A stretch of DNA of 64,000 bases, from the NCBI RefSeq assembly GCF_002024165.1, contig NZ_MWQN01000001.1:2232001-2296000 (forward strand), given 5' to 3'. The notes beneath the pieces are model-generated. The model was not told the origin of the DNA. It saw only the letters and a list, made by a program, of their open reading frames with translations, and made no database searches. Below, piece by piece: positions 35,901-44,056 of the stretch; positions within the stretch are counted from its first letter, which is position 1; each line of letters opens with the position of its first letter. The position numbers were made by a program, and so were the translations under genes. Origin of the DNA: Embleya scabrispora. Lineage in GTDB: Bacteria; Actinomycetota; Actinomycetes; Streptomycetales; Streptomycetaceae.

Positions 35901-37592
35901 ATGCGCGCACGACGAGGGGCCGGCGGCCGGGGACCCGCGAGCGGGACGGTCGAGGGGCACGGTGGCGCGCTGGCGGTCGCCGCCGCCCGGGCGCACGGGA
36001 TCGACACCATGTTCACCCTGTCGGGAGGCCACGTCTTCCCGCTCTACGACGGCGCGGTCGGCGCGGACCCGGCGCTGCGGGTGATCGACGTACGGCACGA
36101 GCAGACCGCCGTGTTCGCGGCCGAGGCGACCGCCAAGCTCACCCGCCGGCCGGGCCTGGCCGTGCTCACCGCGGGCCCCGGCGTCACCAACGGGATCAGC
36201 GCGGTCGCCACCGCCTGGTTCAACGGCTCGCCGATGCTGGTCCTGGGGGGCAGGGCGCCCGCGTTCCGCTGGGGCTCGGGCGCGCTCCAGGAACTCGACC
36301 ACCCGCCGCTGCTCGCGTCGATCACGAAACGAGCGGCCACCGTGCACGACACCGACCGGATCGCGGCCGAGGTGGACGCCGCACTGGTCCTGGCGAACAG
36401 CCCGCACCGCGGCCCGGTCTTCCTGGACGTGCCGATGGACGTGCTCTACGACCGGGCCGAGGTGACGCTGCCCGCCGCCGCGCGGCCCGCGCCCGTACTG
36501 CCCGACCCGGACCTGGTCGCGGAGATCGCCGACCTGCTGGTGCGCGCCGCCCGCCCGGTCCTGGTGCTCGGCCAGGACGTGTGGATCGGCGGCGCCGAAC
36601 ACGCCGCCCGCCGGGCCGCCGAGACGATCGGCCTGCCGGTGGTGGCCAACGGCATGGGCCGGGGCGTGTTGCCCGCCGGCCACCCGCTGCTCGCCGGTCG
36701 GGCCCGGGTCGGCGCGCTCGGCGGCGCCGACCTGGTCCTGGTGGCGGGCGCGCCCCTGGACTTCCGGCTGTCCTACGGCGGCTTCGGCGGGCAGGGCGGC
36801 GGGCCGTCCGCCCGGGTGGTGCACCTGGCCGACGCGCCGCCCGAGGCGACCCCGCACGGGCACTGCGCGGTACGCGCCTGCGGCGACCTGAGCGCCCTGT
36901 TCGACGCGCTCACCGCGGCGTGGGAGCGGGTCGGCCGGGTGGGCATGTACCGCGAGTGGGCCGCCCACGTGCGCGCCGCGGCCCGCACCGCCGCGCAGTC
37001 CGACGCGCCGCTGCTCGCCGGCGCCGGCCGGCCGATCCATCCGGCGCGCGTGCACGGCGAACTGCTGCGCCTGCTCGACGAGGACGCGGTGGTGATCGGC
37101 GACGGCGGCGACTTCGTGTCCTACGCGGGCAAGTACATCGAGCCCGCGCGCCCGGGCGGCTGGCTGGACGCGGGCCCCTACGGCTGCCTGGGCACCGGCC
37201 TGGGCTACGCGCTCGGCGCCCGGCTGGCCCGGCCCTCGGCGCAGGTGGTGCTGCTGCTGGGGGACGGCGCGGCGGGCTTTTCGCTGATGGACGTGGACAC
37301 CCTGGTCCGGCATCGGCTGCCGGTGGTGCTGATCGTCGGCAACAACGGGTGCTGGGCCCTGGAGAAGCACCCGATGCGGATGCTCTACGGCCACCATGTG
37401 GCCGCCGACCTGGCGCCGAGCACCCGCTACGACGACGTGGTGCGGGCACTGGGCGGCGCGGGCGAGACGGTCGCCCGACCGGAGCAGATCGCCCCCGCGC
37501 TGCGCCGCGCGTTCGCCTCCGGGGTGCCGTATCTGGTGAACGTGCTCACCGATCCGGAGGCGGTCTATCCACGCTCGACCATGGGGGTGTGA
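35901..37592 (+). CDS. ThDP-dependent acetolactate-synthase-like enzyme
   Basis: 563 residues from ATG 35901 (GGAGG 6-7 nt upstream). Three-domain ThDP fold: the catalytic Glu67 in VRHEQTAVFAAEA activates the cofactor, the middle domain is FAD/nucleotide-like (VLVLGQDVWIGG), and the ThDP-Mg motif is GDGAAGFSLMDVDTLVRHRL ending in NN. It resembles acetolactate synthase large subunits, oxalyl-CoA decarboxylases and benzaldehyde-lyase-type enzymes. No regulatory small subunit is near, so it is probably not the biosynthetic IlvB. The real substrate is unknown. It sits between bioB and the GNAT gene, about 135 nt from bioB. Confidence 0.85.
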   Translation: MRARRGAGGRGPASGTVEGHGGALAVAAARAHGIDTMFTLSGGHVFPLYDGAVGADPALRVIDVRHEQTAVFAAEATAKLTRRPGLAVLTAGPGVTNGISAVATAWFNGSPMLVLGGRAPAFRWGSGALQELDHPPLLASITKRAATVHDTDRIAAEVDAALVLANSPHRGPVFLDVPMDVLYDRAEVTLPAAARPAPVLPDPDLVAEIADLLVRAARPVLVLGQDVWIGGAEHAARRAAETIGLPVVANGMGRGVLPAGHPLLAGRARVGALGGADLVLVAGAPLDFRLSYGGFGGQGGGPSARVVHLADAPPEATPHGHCAVRACGDLSALFDALTAAWERVGRVGMYREWAAHVRAAARTAAQSDAPLLAGAGRPIHPARVHGELLRLLDEDAVVIGDGGDFVSYAGKYIEPARPGGWLDAGPYGCLGTGLGYALGARLARPSAQVVLLLGDGAAGFSLMDVDTLVRHRLPVVLIVGNNGCWALEKHPMRMLYGHHVAADLAPSTRYDDVVRALGGAGETVARPEQIAPALRRAFASGVPYLVNVLTDPEAVYPRSTMGV

Positions 37593-37601
37593 TTCGCGGC
37601 G

Positions 37602-37607
37602 TAAACT
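37602..37607 (+). promoter_or_regulatory. -10 box of leaderless GNAT gene
   Basis: TAAACT lies 8 nt before ATG 37616; no Shine-Dalgarno. Confidence 0.5.
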
Positions 37608-37615
37608 GGACGGCT

Positions 37616-38179
37616 ATGAATCCCCCTGGCTCCGCCGCCGCGGCCCGACCCCACGACCACCATCCCGCGCCGACCGGCGTCCGCATCCGCCAGGCCCGTC
37701 CGGAGGAGTACGACGCGGTCGGCGAGGTGACCATCGCCGGCTACGCGGGCCTGGTCGCCTCCGACCAGGACTACGTGAACGACATGCGCAAGGCCGCGCA
37801 CCGCGCGGAGAACTCCGAACTGCTCGTGGCCGTGGACGAGCACAGCGGCGAGATCCTGGGCACCGTGGCGTTCGTCCTGCCCGGCAGCGCCTACGCGGAG
37901 GTCTCCCGCGAGGGCGAGGGCGAGTTCCGGATGCTCGCGGTCGCCCCGGCCGCGCGCGGGCGCGGCATCGGCGAGGCGCTGGTCGAGGCGTGCCTGGAGC
38001 GCGCCCGCAAGTACCACTTCACCGCCGTGGCGATCTCCACCGTGTGGGACATGCGCGCCGCGCACCGGCTCTACGGCCGGATGGGCTTCCACCGCGCGCC
38101 CGAGCGGGACTGGTGGCCGGCGCCCGAGGTGGAGCTGATCTGCTACCTCAAGGACCTGCGCGAGACCCCGCAGGGCTGA
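37616..38179 (+). CDS. GNAT-family N-acetyltransferase
   Basis: 187 residues from ATG 37616. After a His/Pro-rich N-terminus (about 1-22) comes a single GNAT domain: VRIRQARPEEYDAVGEV, EGEFRMLAVAPAARGRGIG with the acetyl-CoA pyrophosphate loop (R/Q-x-x-G-x-G/A as ARGRGIGEAL), and AAHRLYGRMGFHRAPERDW. It transfers an acetyl group from acetyl-CoA to an amine; the acceptor is unknown. It lies between the ThDP enzyme and bsaP with its own promoter. Confidence 0.88.
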   Translation: MNPPGSAAAARPHDHHPAPTGVRIRQARPEEYDAVGEVTIAGYAGLVASDQDYVNDMRKAAHRAENSELLVAVDEHSGEILGTVAFVLPGSAYAEVSREGEGEFRMLAVAPAARGRGIGEALVEACLERARKYHFTAVAISTVWDMRAAHRLYGRMGFHRAPERDWWPAPEVELICYLKDLRETPQG

Positions 38180-38236
38180 CCGCGGCCGGCCGTCGCGCCC
38201 AGGGGTGTCCGGTCGGGCCGCCGGGGGCCCAAGCCG

Positions 38237-38242
38237 TAATCT
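38237..38242 (+). promoter_or_regulatory. -10 box of leaderless bsaP
   Basis: TAATCT lies 6 nt before GTG 38249, with no Shine-Dalgarno. Confidence 0.6.
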
Positions 38243-38248
38243 ACGGCC

Positions 38249-38443
38249 GTGACCACCATTGCAGCCTTCTGCGACCACTGCGGCGAGCAGCTCGCCGGCG
38301 CCGCGCACGACGACTGTGCGCGGCGCCGCGAACTCGAGCCGCCGCGCTACTGCGGACGGTGCCGGCGGCGGATGACCGTACAGGTGACCCCGCGCGGTTG
38401 GACCGCCAAGTGCGTCGAGCACGGAGTACTCACCTCGTCCTGA
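38249..38443 (+). CDS. bsaP: biotin synthase auxiliary protein, BsaP family
   Basis: 64 residues from GTG 38249. Six cysteines: FCDHCG (8, 11), DDC (23), YCGRC (35, 38) and KCVEHG (55). The C-terminal half, YCGRCRRRMTVQVTPRGW, is the conserved BsaP block followed by Cys and His. In mycobacteria BsaP is an iron-sulfur protein required for BioB turnover. Its location in the neighbourhood of bioB, although separated from it by two genes, agrees with that role. The N-terminal CxxC pair suggests a second metal site. The family assignment is from motif recognition. Confidence 0.82.
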   Translation: MTTIAAFCDHCGEQLAGAAHDDCARRRELEPPRYCGRCRRRMTVQVTPRGWTAKCVEHGVLTSS

Positions 38444-38536
38444 CCGCCCCCATCACACCCCGACCGCTGCCCCGGGCACCCGCCCGGCCCCGACCGACAC
38501 CACCCGCGGTCACCCGCGCCCACCTCGGGCCGGCGC

Positions 38537-39841
38537 TCAGCCGGCTCGTTCGAGCACCTGTGCCAGTGCCTCGACCACCCGGGGGTCGTAGGCCCCGCCG
38601 GCGTCCGCGCGCAGCCGGGCGAACACCTCGCGCCGCGCGCCGAGATCGTCGGTGGACGCGAGCAGGTCGTCGTAGGCGTTGGCCACCTTGATGATCCGAC
38701 TGGCCAGGGGCGGCGGCGGCGCGGCGCTCTCGTCGCGATACGGATCGGCCTGCGCGGCCACGATGCTCGCCACCCGGTCGAGTACGCCGCTCTCCCGGAT
38801 CACCTCCGCGCCCAGCCGGGCGATCCGACGCTGTTCGGCGGCGGGCAGGTCGAGCGTGGTCCCGCCGGGCACCGGGTCGGCCAGCGCCAACTGCCCGATG
38901 TCGTGCATCCGCGCCGCGTAGGCCAGTTCGCGCAGCTCCACCTCGCCCAGCCCCAGATCCACCCCGACCGCGTGGGCCAACTCGCCCACCCGGTTCGCGT
39001 GTCCGGGCGACCCGCACCCCGCCGCCTCGGGCAGCCGGGACAGCGCGTCGACGGTCTGCCGGTGCACCTGCCCGATCGCGGCGCAGCGCCGGAAGGACAG
39101 CAGCACCAGCAGCGACGGCAGGCAGAACACCGGCACCGCCCACAGTCCCAGCACGCCGGTGGACAGCGCGATCAGCATCCCGGTGGCGCCCACGGCGGTG
39201 CCGATCCCGGCCGGCCCGCCCGGGCCCGCGCCGAACGCCCGCAGTTCGGCCAGCAGCGCGGGACAGAACGGACCGCCCACCCGGACCATGGCGACCACCA
39301 CCGCGTCGCACAGCGCGGTCAGCAGCACCACCAGGACCAGGAACGTGCCGTACGCCCAGCCGCGCGCCATCACCGGATCGAGCCCACCCGCCGCGTACAG
39401 CGGCCGGAACAGCGTCGCGGCGAACCCCGCCGCGAGCAGGCGCCGGGCCACGTACTCGGGATCCGGTGCCCGCCCGCGCACCACGTGCGGCAGCGTGCCC
39501 GCGAGCAGCGCGACGCCGACCACCGCGACCACCTGGAGCACGCCGTGCCGGGACACCGTGCCGTGCACGTCCGGCAGCAGGGCGTAGGCCAGCGCGCCGG
39601 CCGCGCCCAGTGGAGCGCTCTCCCGGCTGCCGAGCTGCGTCACCCGGGCCGCCTCGCCGACCGCGATCACCACACCGAACACCAGCGCGTACCAGGGCTG
39701 CACCACGCCCCGGGCCGCGGTGCCGGCCACCGCGGCCACCGCCACGAACGCGCCCAGCCCGAGTACGAGCGTGCCGGTATGCGCCCGCAGCCGCGCGGCC
39801 GGACCGCCCGGCGCGCGCCGGACCCGGGTCACCGCGATCAC
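38537..39841 (-). CDS. membrane protein with degenerate HD(-GYP-like) domain
   Basis: 434 residues from GTG 39841, overlapping the stop of the preceding HD-GYP gene as GTGA. About seven hydrophobic segments fill residues 20-230. The C-terminal HD domain has HANRVGELAHAVG and ARMHDIGQLALADP, keeping the first His and the HD pair, but where HD-GYP proteins read HHERxDGxGYP it has VAAQADPYRDE. The GYP signature is therefore missing and cyclic-di-GMP hydrolysis is doubtful. It probably partners the canonical HD-GYP protein encoded just before it. Confidence 0.8.
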   Translation of the reverse strand: MIAVTRVRRAPGGPAARLRAHTGTLVLGLGAFVAVAAVAGTAARGVVQPWYALVFGVVIAVGEAARVTQLGSRESAPLGAAGALAYALLPDVHGTVSRHGVLQVVAVVGVALLAGTLPHVVRGRAPDPEYVARRLLAAGFAATLFRPLYAAGGLDPVMARGWAYGTFLVLVVLLTALCDAVVVAMVRVGGPFCPALLAELRAFGAGPGGPAGIGTAVGATGMLIALSTGVLGLWAVPVFCLPSLLVLLSFRRCAAIGQVHRQTVDALSRLPEAAGCGSPGHANRVGELAHAVGVDLGLGEVELRELAYAARMHDIGQLALADPVPGGTTLDLPAAEQRRIARLGAEVIRESGVLDRVASIVAAQADPYRDESAAPPPPLASRIIKVANAYDDLLASTDDLGARREVFARLRADAGGAYDPRVVEALAQVLERAG

Positions 39842-41241
39842 GATCCGCCGCCCACTCGCTCGCGCGCCACCGAATGGGTGTCCGAGGCCCCGTCCCGGCA
39901 GGCGTCCGAGGAGGTGCCCGCCGAGGAGTGCTCCGGCCGGTTCACCGCACGCGGCCTCCCGCGCGGCGCGGGCACCCGGTCCCGCCCCTCCTCCTCCGGC
40001 CAGCCGTGTCGGTCCAGTGCCTCGGCCAACGCCTCGACCATCCGCGGGTCGAACTGGGTCCCGCTGCATCGGCGCAGCTCGGCCATCGCCGCGTCGGCGC
40101 CGCGCGCGGGCCGATACGACCGGGTCGAGGTCATCGAGTCGAACGCGTCCGCGACCGCGATCACCCGCGCGAACTCGGGAATCTCGGCGCCGGCCAGACC
40201 CGCCGGATAGCCGCGTCCGTCCATACGTTCGTGGTGGTGCAGGATGCCCGCGTGCGCCTCGCCGAGAAACGTCAGGTCGGCCACCATCGCGGCACCGGTC
40301 ACCGGGTGCCGCTGCATCTCGCGCACCTCGTCGGGGTCCAGCCGCCCCGGCTTGGTCAACACCCGGGTGGACACCCCCAGTTTGCCCACGTCGTGCAGGA
40401 TCCCGGCATAGCGCAGGCTGACCACCCGGTCCTCGCGCATGCCGAGCCGGCGGCCGATCAACACCGAGGCGCGGGCCACGCGTTCGCTGTGGCCGCGGGT
40501 GTAGCCGTCCTTGATCTCCACCGCCCGCACCAGGGTGCGCACCGTCGCCTCGTGCGCCGCCCGCTCCCGGGCCAGTTGCACGTAGGCCCAAAAGGCCACA
40601 TACAGCGGGAGCAGCACCAACACGGCGGCGAACACGCCCAGTCGCCGCTGCCACAACACCGCCATCATCAGCGCTATCGGCACCGAGCCCAGCCGCCAGC
40701 CGGCCGAACGCACGAACACCTCGCGCAGCACCTGTAGTCGCACGGCGCCCTCGGCCACCCCGACCGAGACGGTGTCGAACAGTCCGCACATCAGATAGAG
40801 CGCCACCCCCGCCGCGGCCGGCGGCACCAGGCCCTCGGGCAACTCGGCGGCGGACGGATACCGCGATCCGTCCAGGAGTTCGTACACCCCGGCGGCCACC
40901 GCGACCGCGAGCACCAGATGGGCGGCGTGGGCCACGCGGGTGGCCATGGTCGCGGTGCGCGACCGCGCGATCAGCACCCCGGGCACCACGACGGCCGCGG
41001 CGGGCCCGGCGGGCAGCAGCAGCACCCCCGCGCACACCAGCGGGAAGAGCACCCCGTCGGGGGCGCCGCACAGACCGCCGAGCCGGGCGCGGGCCACGGC
41101 TCCGAAGACGACGAACAACACCGCCAGCGCGCCCAGTCGGTCGGGTTCGGCACCGGCCCACGGGAGCAGGACGAGCGCGGTCACGGACCCGCCCATCACG
41201 ATCCCGACGTGGATCCGGGCGCTCGGCGGCAGCGTGCGCAT
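39838..41241 (-). CDS. HD-GYP domain membrane phosphodiesterase
   Basis: 467 residues from ATG 41241 with GAGGAG 5 nt upstream. Residues about 10-235 contain six or seven membrane helices (a MASE-like integral sensor), then HSERVARASVLIGRRLG, YAGILHDVGKLGV and HHHERMDGRGYPAGL, the complete metal-binding and GYP motifs of cyclic-di-GMP phosphodiesterases. The Pro/Arg/Ser-rich C-terminal tail (about 65 residues) looks disordered. It should lower c-di-GMP, which in streptomycetes controls development through BldD. It lies downstream of rsrA on the same strand, as in S. coelicolor, behind a hairpin. Confidence 0.88.
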   Translation of the reverse strand: MRTLPPSARIHVGIVMGGSVTALVLLPWAGAEPDRLGALAVLFVVFGAVARARLGGLCGAPDGVLFPLVCAGVLLLPAGPAAAVVVPGVLIARSRTATMATRVAHAAHLVLAVAVAAGVYELLDGSRYPSAAELPEGLVPPAAAGVALYLMCGLFDTVSVGVAEGAVRLQVLREVFVRSAGWRLGSVPIALMMAVLWQRRLGVFAAVLVLLPLYVAFWAYVQLARERAAHEATVRTLVRAVEIKDGYTRGHSERVARASVLIGRRLGMREDRVVSLRYAGILHDVGKLGVSTRVLTKPGRLDPDEVREMQRHPVTGAAMVADLTFLGEAHAGILHHHERMDGRGYPAGLAGAEIPEFARVIAVADAFDSMTSTRSYRPARGADAAMAELRRCSGTQFDPRMVEALAEALDRHGWPEEEGRDRVPAPRGRPRAVNRPEHSSAGTSSDACRDGASDTHSVARERVGGGS

Positions 41242-41299
41242 GCGACTCCTCGACTGGTCGCTCGGACCACCGAGAATAGGCCGCCCCGGGAACGACGAA

Positions 41300-41335
41300 G
41301 GGGCGCATGCCCGGTTTGTCCCGACCATGCGCCCC
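41300..41335. terminator. hairpin between rsrA and the HD-GYP gene
   Basis: A perfect 10-bp stem GGGGCGCATG/CATGCGCCCC (41300-41309 with 41326-41335). On the plus strand a TTTTT run follows, on the minus strand only CTTCG, so it may be partial for rsrA. Confidence 0.6.
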
Positions 41336-41421
41336 ATTTTTAGCCCGATGGAGTCAGTGGATCCGCGCGCCTCGACACTCCGTTCGAGTCGGCGATCCGC
41401 TCCCTCCGGAGCCCCCTCGGG

Positions 41422-41739
41422 TCAACGACCCGGTCGCTCCAGCTCGATCGAGGTCTCCTCGACCGAGACCCGCTGGGCGTCGACCTCGACGCGCACCAGC
41501 TTGATCCGCTCCAACACCTTGTTGCGCAGCTCCGAGGGGACCTCGTCGCGGCCGCAGCAGCGGTGCACCAACTCCTTCACCTGCTGCTCGAGGCCGTACT
41601 TGTCCAGACACGGCGAGCACTCGTCGAGGTGGGTGCGGATGCTGGTGCAGTCCGCGTCGGCCAACTCGTTGTCGATGTACTCGTACAGGTGCCCCAGGAT
41701 CTCGGAGCAGTCCACCTCGTGGTGGTCACCGCAGCTCAT
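41422..41739 (-). CDS. rsrA: zinc anti-sigma factor RsrA
   Basis: 105 residues from ATG 41739, overlapping the sigR stop as ATGA. The redox zinc-binding anti-sigma (ZAS) motif is H37-x3-C41-x2-C44 in HLDECSPC, with further cysteines at 3, 11, 31, 61 and 62, the same pattern as S. coelicolor RsrA where C11 and C44 form the trigger disulfide. Reduced, zinc-loaded RsrA holds SigR; thiol oxidation ejects zinc and frees it. The C-terminal 30 residues are charged and poorly conserved. Confidence 0.96.
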   Translation of the reverse strand: MSCGDHHEVDCSEILGHLYEYIDNELADADCTSIRTHLDECSPCLDKYGLEQQVKELVHRCCGRDEVPSELRNKVLERIKLVRVEVDAQRVSVEETSIELERPGR

Positions 41740-42461
41740 GAGTCCGAGCCTTTCCGGTCGGTGCCTGCGGGGACGAGGCCGCGCTCGCGGGCGTAGTCGG
41801 CCAGCAGATCGCGAAGCTGGCGACGCCCGCGGTGCAGGCGCGACATCACGGTCCCGATGGGAGTACCCATGATGTCCGCGATCTCCTTGTACGCGAAACC
41901 CTCGACGTCGGCGAGGTACACCGCGATCCGGAACTCCTCGGGAATGGCCTGGAGGGCCGTCTTCACGTCGGAGTCGGGCAGGTGATCGAGTGCCTGCGCC
42001 TCGGCCGAGCGCAGTCCGGTGGACATGTGCGACTCGGCGCGGTGCAGCTGCCAGTCCTCGATCTCCTCCGCATGCGATTCCAGCGGCTGCCGCTGCTTCT
42101 TGCGGTAGGAGTTGATGAAGGTGTTGGTCAGGATGCGGTACAGCCAGGCCTTGAGGTTGGTGCCCTCTTTGAACTGATGGAACGACGCGTACGCCTTCGC
42201 GAACGTCTCCTGGACCAGGTCCTCGGCATCGGCCGGGTTGCGGGTCATCCGCAGCGCCGCCGAGTACAACTGATCGAGGAACGGCAGGGCGTCCCGCTCG
42301 AACCGCGCGTCTTGCTGCTCCAAGGTCTCCGTTACGAGACCCACCTCCTTCAGGCCAGGAGTCGACGATATCGCCCGAGGCTGATCGGTGCCCGCACCCC
42401 ACTCGGGCCAGGCGAGAAACGGTGCCTCGTTTCGGACAACCGAACCGGCGGCCTTGAGCAT
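41736..42461 (-). CDS. sigR: thiol-stress ECF-type sigma factor SigR
   Basis: 241 residues from ATG 42461, which has GGAGG 8 nt upstream. Region 2 is [24 protein letters not shown] and [21 protein letters not shown]; region 4 is [45 protein letters not shown] (read in two blocks). It directs thioredoxin, mycothiol and proteolysis genes under oxidative stress. The short isoform of other streptomycetes would start near 42331, but that codon is GTA here behind a good Shine-Dalgarno, so the longer form with about 45 extra residues may be the main product. A SigR promoter lies upstream. Confidence 0.95.
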   Translation of the reverse strand: MLKAAGSVVRNEAPFLAWPEWGAGTDQPRAISSTPGLKEVGLVTETLEQQDARFERDALPFLDQLYSAALRMTRNPADAEDLVQETFAKAYASFHQFKEGTNLKAWLYRILTNTFINSYRKKQRQPLESHAEEIEDWQLHRAESHMSTGLRSAEAQALDHLPDSDVKTALQAIPEEFRIAVYLADVEGFAYKEIADIMGTPIGTVMSRLHRGRRQLRDLLADYARERGLVPAGTDRKGSDS

Positions 42462-42500
42462 GGGAGCGACCTCCACTCGTCGACGCTTGACAGTGGTGGG

Positions 42501-42527
42501 AACACGTCGCCGGGGCGGATCATTCCC
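42501..42527 (-). promoter_or_regulatory. SigR-dependent autopromoter of sigR-rsrA
   Basis: GGGAAT (42527-42522) and GTT (42503-42501) are separated by exactly 18 nt, the SigR consensus. The -35 overlaps the stop codon of the upstream hydrolase gene. It would produce a transcript starting about 42494, upstream of ATG 42461. Confidence 0.88.
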
Positions 42528-43239
42528 GGGTGCTCGGCACCGTCAACCAATCGCCCACACCGGCTGTGATCAGCGCCAACGCGGCTTCCTGGGTGATCTC
42601 GGCGCGCTTGGGCACGGCGAATCCGTGGTCCGCGAAGGGCACCGGGAGCACGGTCGGACCGTCCTTCGGAAACTCGTTCGGCGCACCGAACGTGTCCCGT
42701 TCGCCCTGCACCACCAGGGTCGGCACGCCCGCCCCGAGCAGTTCAGCCAAGCGCGAACGCTCCGGCCGACCGGGCGGGTGCAGCGGGAAGGCGAGCGCCA
42801 CCACGCCGGCGACCCCGGTCCGCGCGGCGGTGCGGCACGCCACCCGGGCGCCGGCACTGCGGCCTGCCCCGAACACGGGCAGGGCCTCGGCCGTGTTGCG
42901 CCGGGCGATCTCCTCCAGCACCGGAAGCCAGCCCGCGTCCAACGTCTTGGGCGCCGGCGCGAGCCGCCGTCCGGCCACCCGCCACGGCTGCTCGACCAGG
43001 GCCACGTGCACCCCGCGCGCGGGCAGCGCGGCGGCGAGCGCCACCAGGTCGCGCGCCTCGATCCCGCCACCCGCGCCGTGGCTCGCCACGAACCAGGCAC
43101 GCGCCGGCGCGGTCGCCCGGTGCAGCGTCACCCGAGCGGTGCCGGGCGCGGTGGCCACCTCGAACACCTCGGGCGGAGCGACCGCCGCGGGGGCGGCCGG
43201 TTCGGCGGGGCCGGCCGGTTCAAAAGAGCGTCGCGTCAA
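42520..43239 (-). CDS. alpha/beta-hydrolase (dienelactone-hydrolase/KANL3-Tex30-like)
   Basis: 239 residues; the start at 43239 overlaps the SRAP gene by 20 nt. An alpha/beta fold with [17 protein letters not shown] (oxyanion region), the nucleophile elbow [12 protein letters not shown] (G-x-S-x-G as GRSAG), [13 protein letters not shown] carrying the acid, and FADHGFAVP with the catalytic His. The substrate is unknown. It is directly upstream of sigR on the same strand and its stop codon overlaps the SigR promoter. Confidence 0.85.
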   Translation of the reverse strand: MTRRSFEPAGPAEPAAPAAVAPPEVFEVATAPGTARVTLHRATAPARAWFVASHGAGGGIEARDLVALAAALPARGVHVALVEQPWRVAGRRLAPAPKTLDAGWLPVLEEIARRNTAEALPVFGAGRSAGARVACRTAARTGVAGVVALAFPLHPPGRPERSRLAELLGAGVPTLVVQGERDTFGAPNEFPKDGPTVLPVPFADHGFAVPKRAEITQEAALALITAGVGDWLTVPSTRE

Positions 43240-43990
43240 CGGTGACCTCGTCCGGGGGAATCGCGTCGAGCAGGTGGGGCGCGTTGTTGCGCACGTTGTT
43301 CACGTCCGTGGACACCGGGTGCGCCGTCATGAACCCGGCGGGCGGCGGCACGAGCAGCCCGCGTATCTCCTCCGGCTCGGTCCAGGCCGGGTCCAGCCAC
43401 CCGTCCCACTTGTCCCGGGTCAGCACCAGCGGCATGCGCGGGTGGATCCGGGCCAGCTCGGGCTCGGCGTCCAGAGTCAGGATGGTGCACGTCCACAACC
43501 ACGCGAGCGGGTCGTCCTCGGCCCGTCCGCGATCGCGCCACCACTCGTACAACCCGGCGAAGGCGACCTCGGTGCCGTCCGCCGCGTGGATCCAGTACGG
43601 CTGCTTGCGCGAGCCGCCCTTGGGGCCGTCGGGCGCGGTCTCCGGGGTGTGCCACTCGAAGTAGCCGTCGGCCGGCAGCAGGCACCGCCGCGCGGCGAAC
43701 GCCTTCCGATAGGCCGGCTTCTCGTGCACCGTCTCGGAGCGGGCGTTGATCATCTTCGCGCCCATGCCCGGGTCCTTGGCCCAGGACGGCACCAGGCCCC
43801 ACTTGACCGACCGCAACTGCCGGGTGGGCGCGCCGCCGGACTCCACCGGGCGCTCCAGGACCGCGTACACCTGCTTGGTCGGGGCGATGTTCCAGTCGGG
43901 CGGAAGCTCGTCCGCCGGATCGAAGCGATCGACCTCGAACATCTCCACGAGGTCGTCGGGGCTCTTGCTGGACGCATAACGGCCACACAT
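43220..43990 (-). CDS. SRAP-domain protein (HMCES/YedK-like)
   Basis: 256 residues from ATG 43990. Starts MCGRYASSKSPDDLVEMF, so Cys2 becomes the N-terminal catalytic cysteine after Met removal. NIAPTKQVYAV, WGLVPSWAKDP, INARSETVHEKPAYRKAF, the active-site Glu in LLPADGYFEWH and His in FMTAHPVSTDVNN are all present. SRAP proteins form a thiazolidine crosslink with abasic sites in single-stranded DNA and protect replication forks. It shares 20 nt with the hydrolase gene downstream. It diverges from aroA. Confidence 0.94.
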   Translation of the reverse strand: MCGRYASSKSPDDLVEMFEVDRFDPADELPPDWNIAPTKQVYAVLERPVESGGAPTRQLRSVKWGLVPSWAKDPGMGAKMINARSETVHEKPAYRKAFAARRCLLPADGYFEWHTPETAPDGPKGGSRKQPYWIHAADGTEVAFAGLYEWWRDRGRAEDDPLAWLWTCTILTLDAEPELARIHPRMPLVLTRDKWDGWLDPAWTEPEEIRGLLVPPPAGFMTAHPVSTDVNNVRNNAPHLLDAIPPDEVTVDATLF

Positions 43991-44044
43991 GGCGTCCAGG
44001 GTGCCACGTACCGAAACGAAATCGGGGGCGGGGCGGCAACGCAC

Positions 44045-44050
44045 TAGGCT
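44045..44050 (+). promoter_or_regulatory. -10 box of leaderless aroA
   Basis: TAGGCT lies 6 nt before GTG 44057 and no Shine-Dalgarno is present. Confidence 0.6.
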
Positions 44051-44056
44051 TGGTTC

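Noticed and set aside
38249-38443. Reading this 64-residue Cys-rich protein as a generic ribosomal or zinc-ribbon protein
   Set aside because: The C-terminal block with RRRMTVQVTPRGW and a final Cys-x2-His matches BsaP, and bioB is nearby.
41300-41340. A plus-strand terminator with TTTTT near 41335 suggesting a missed plus-strand gene
   Set aside because: No plus-strand gene lies upstream; all neighbouring genes run on the minus strand.
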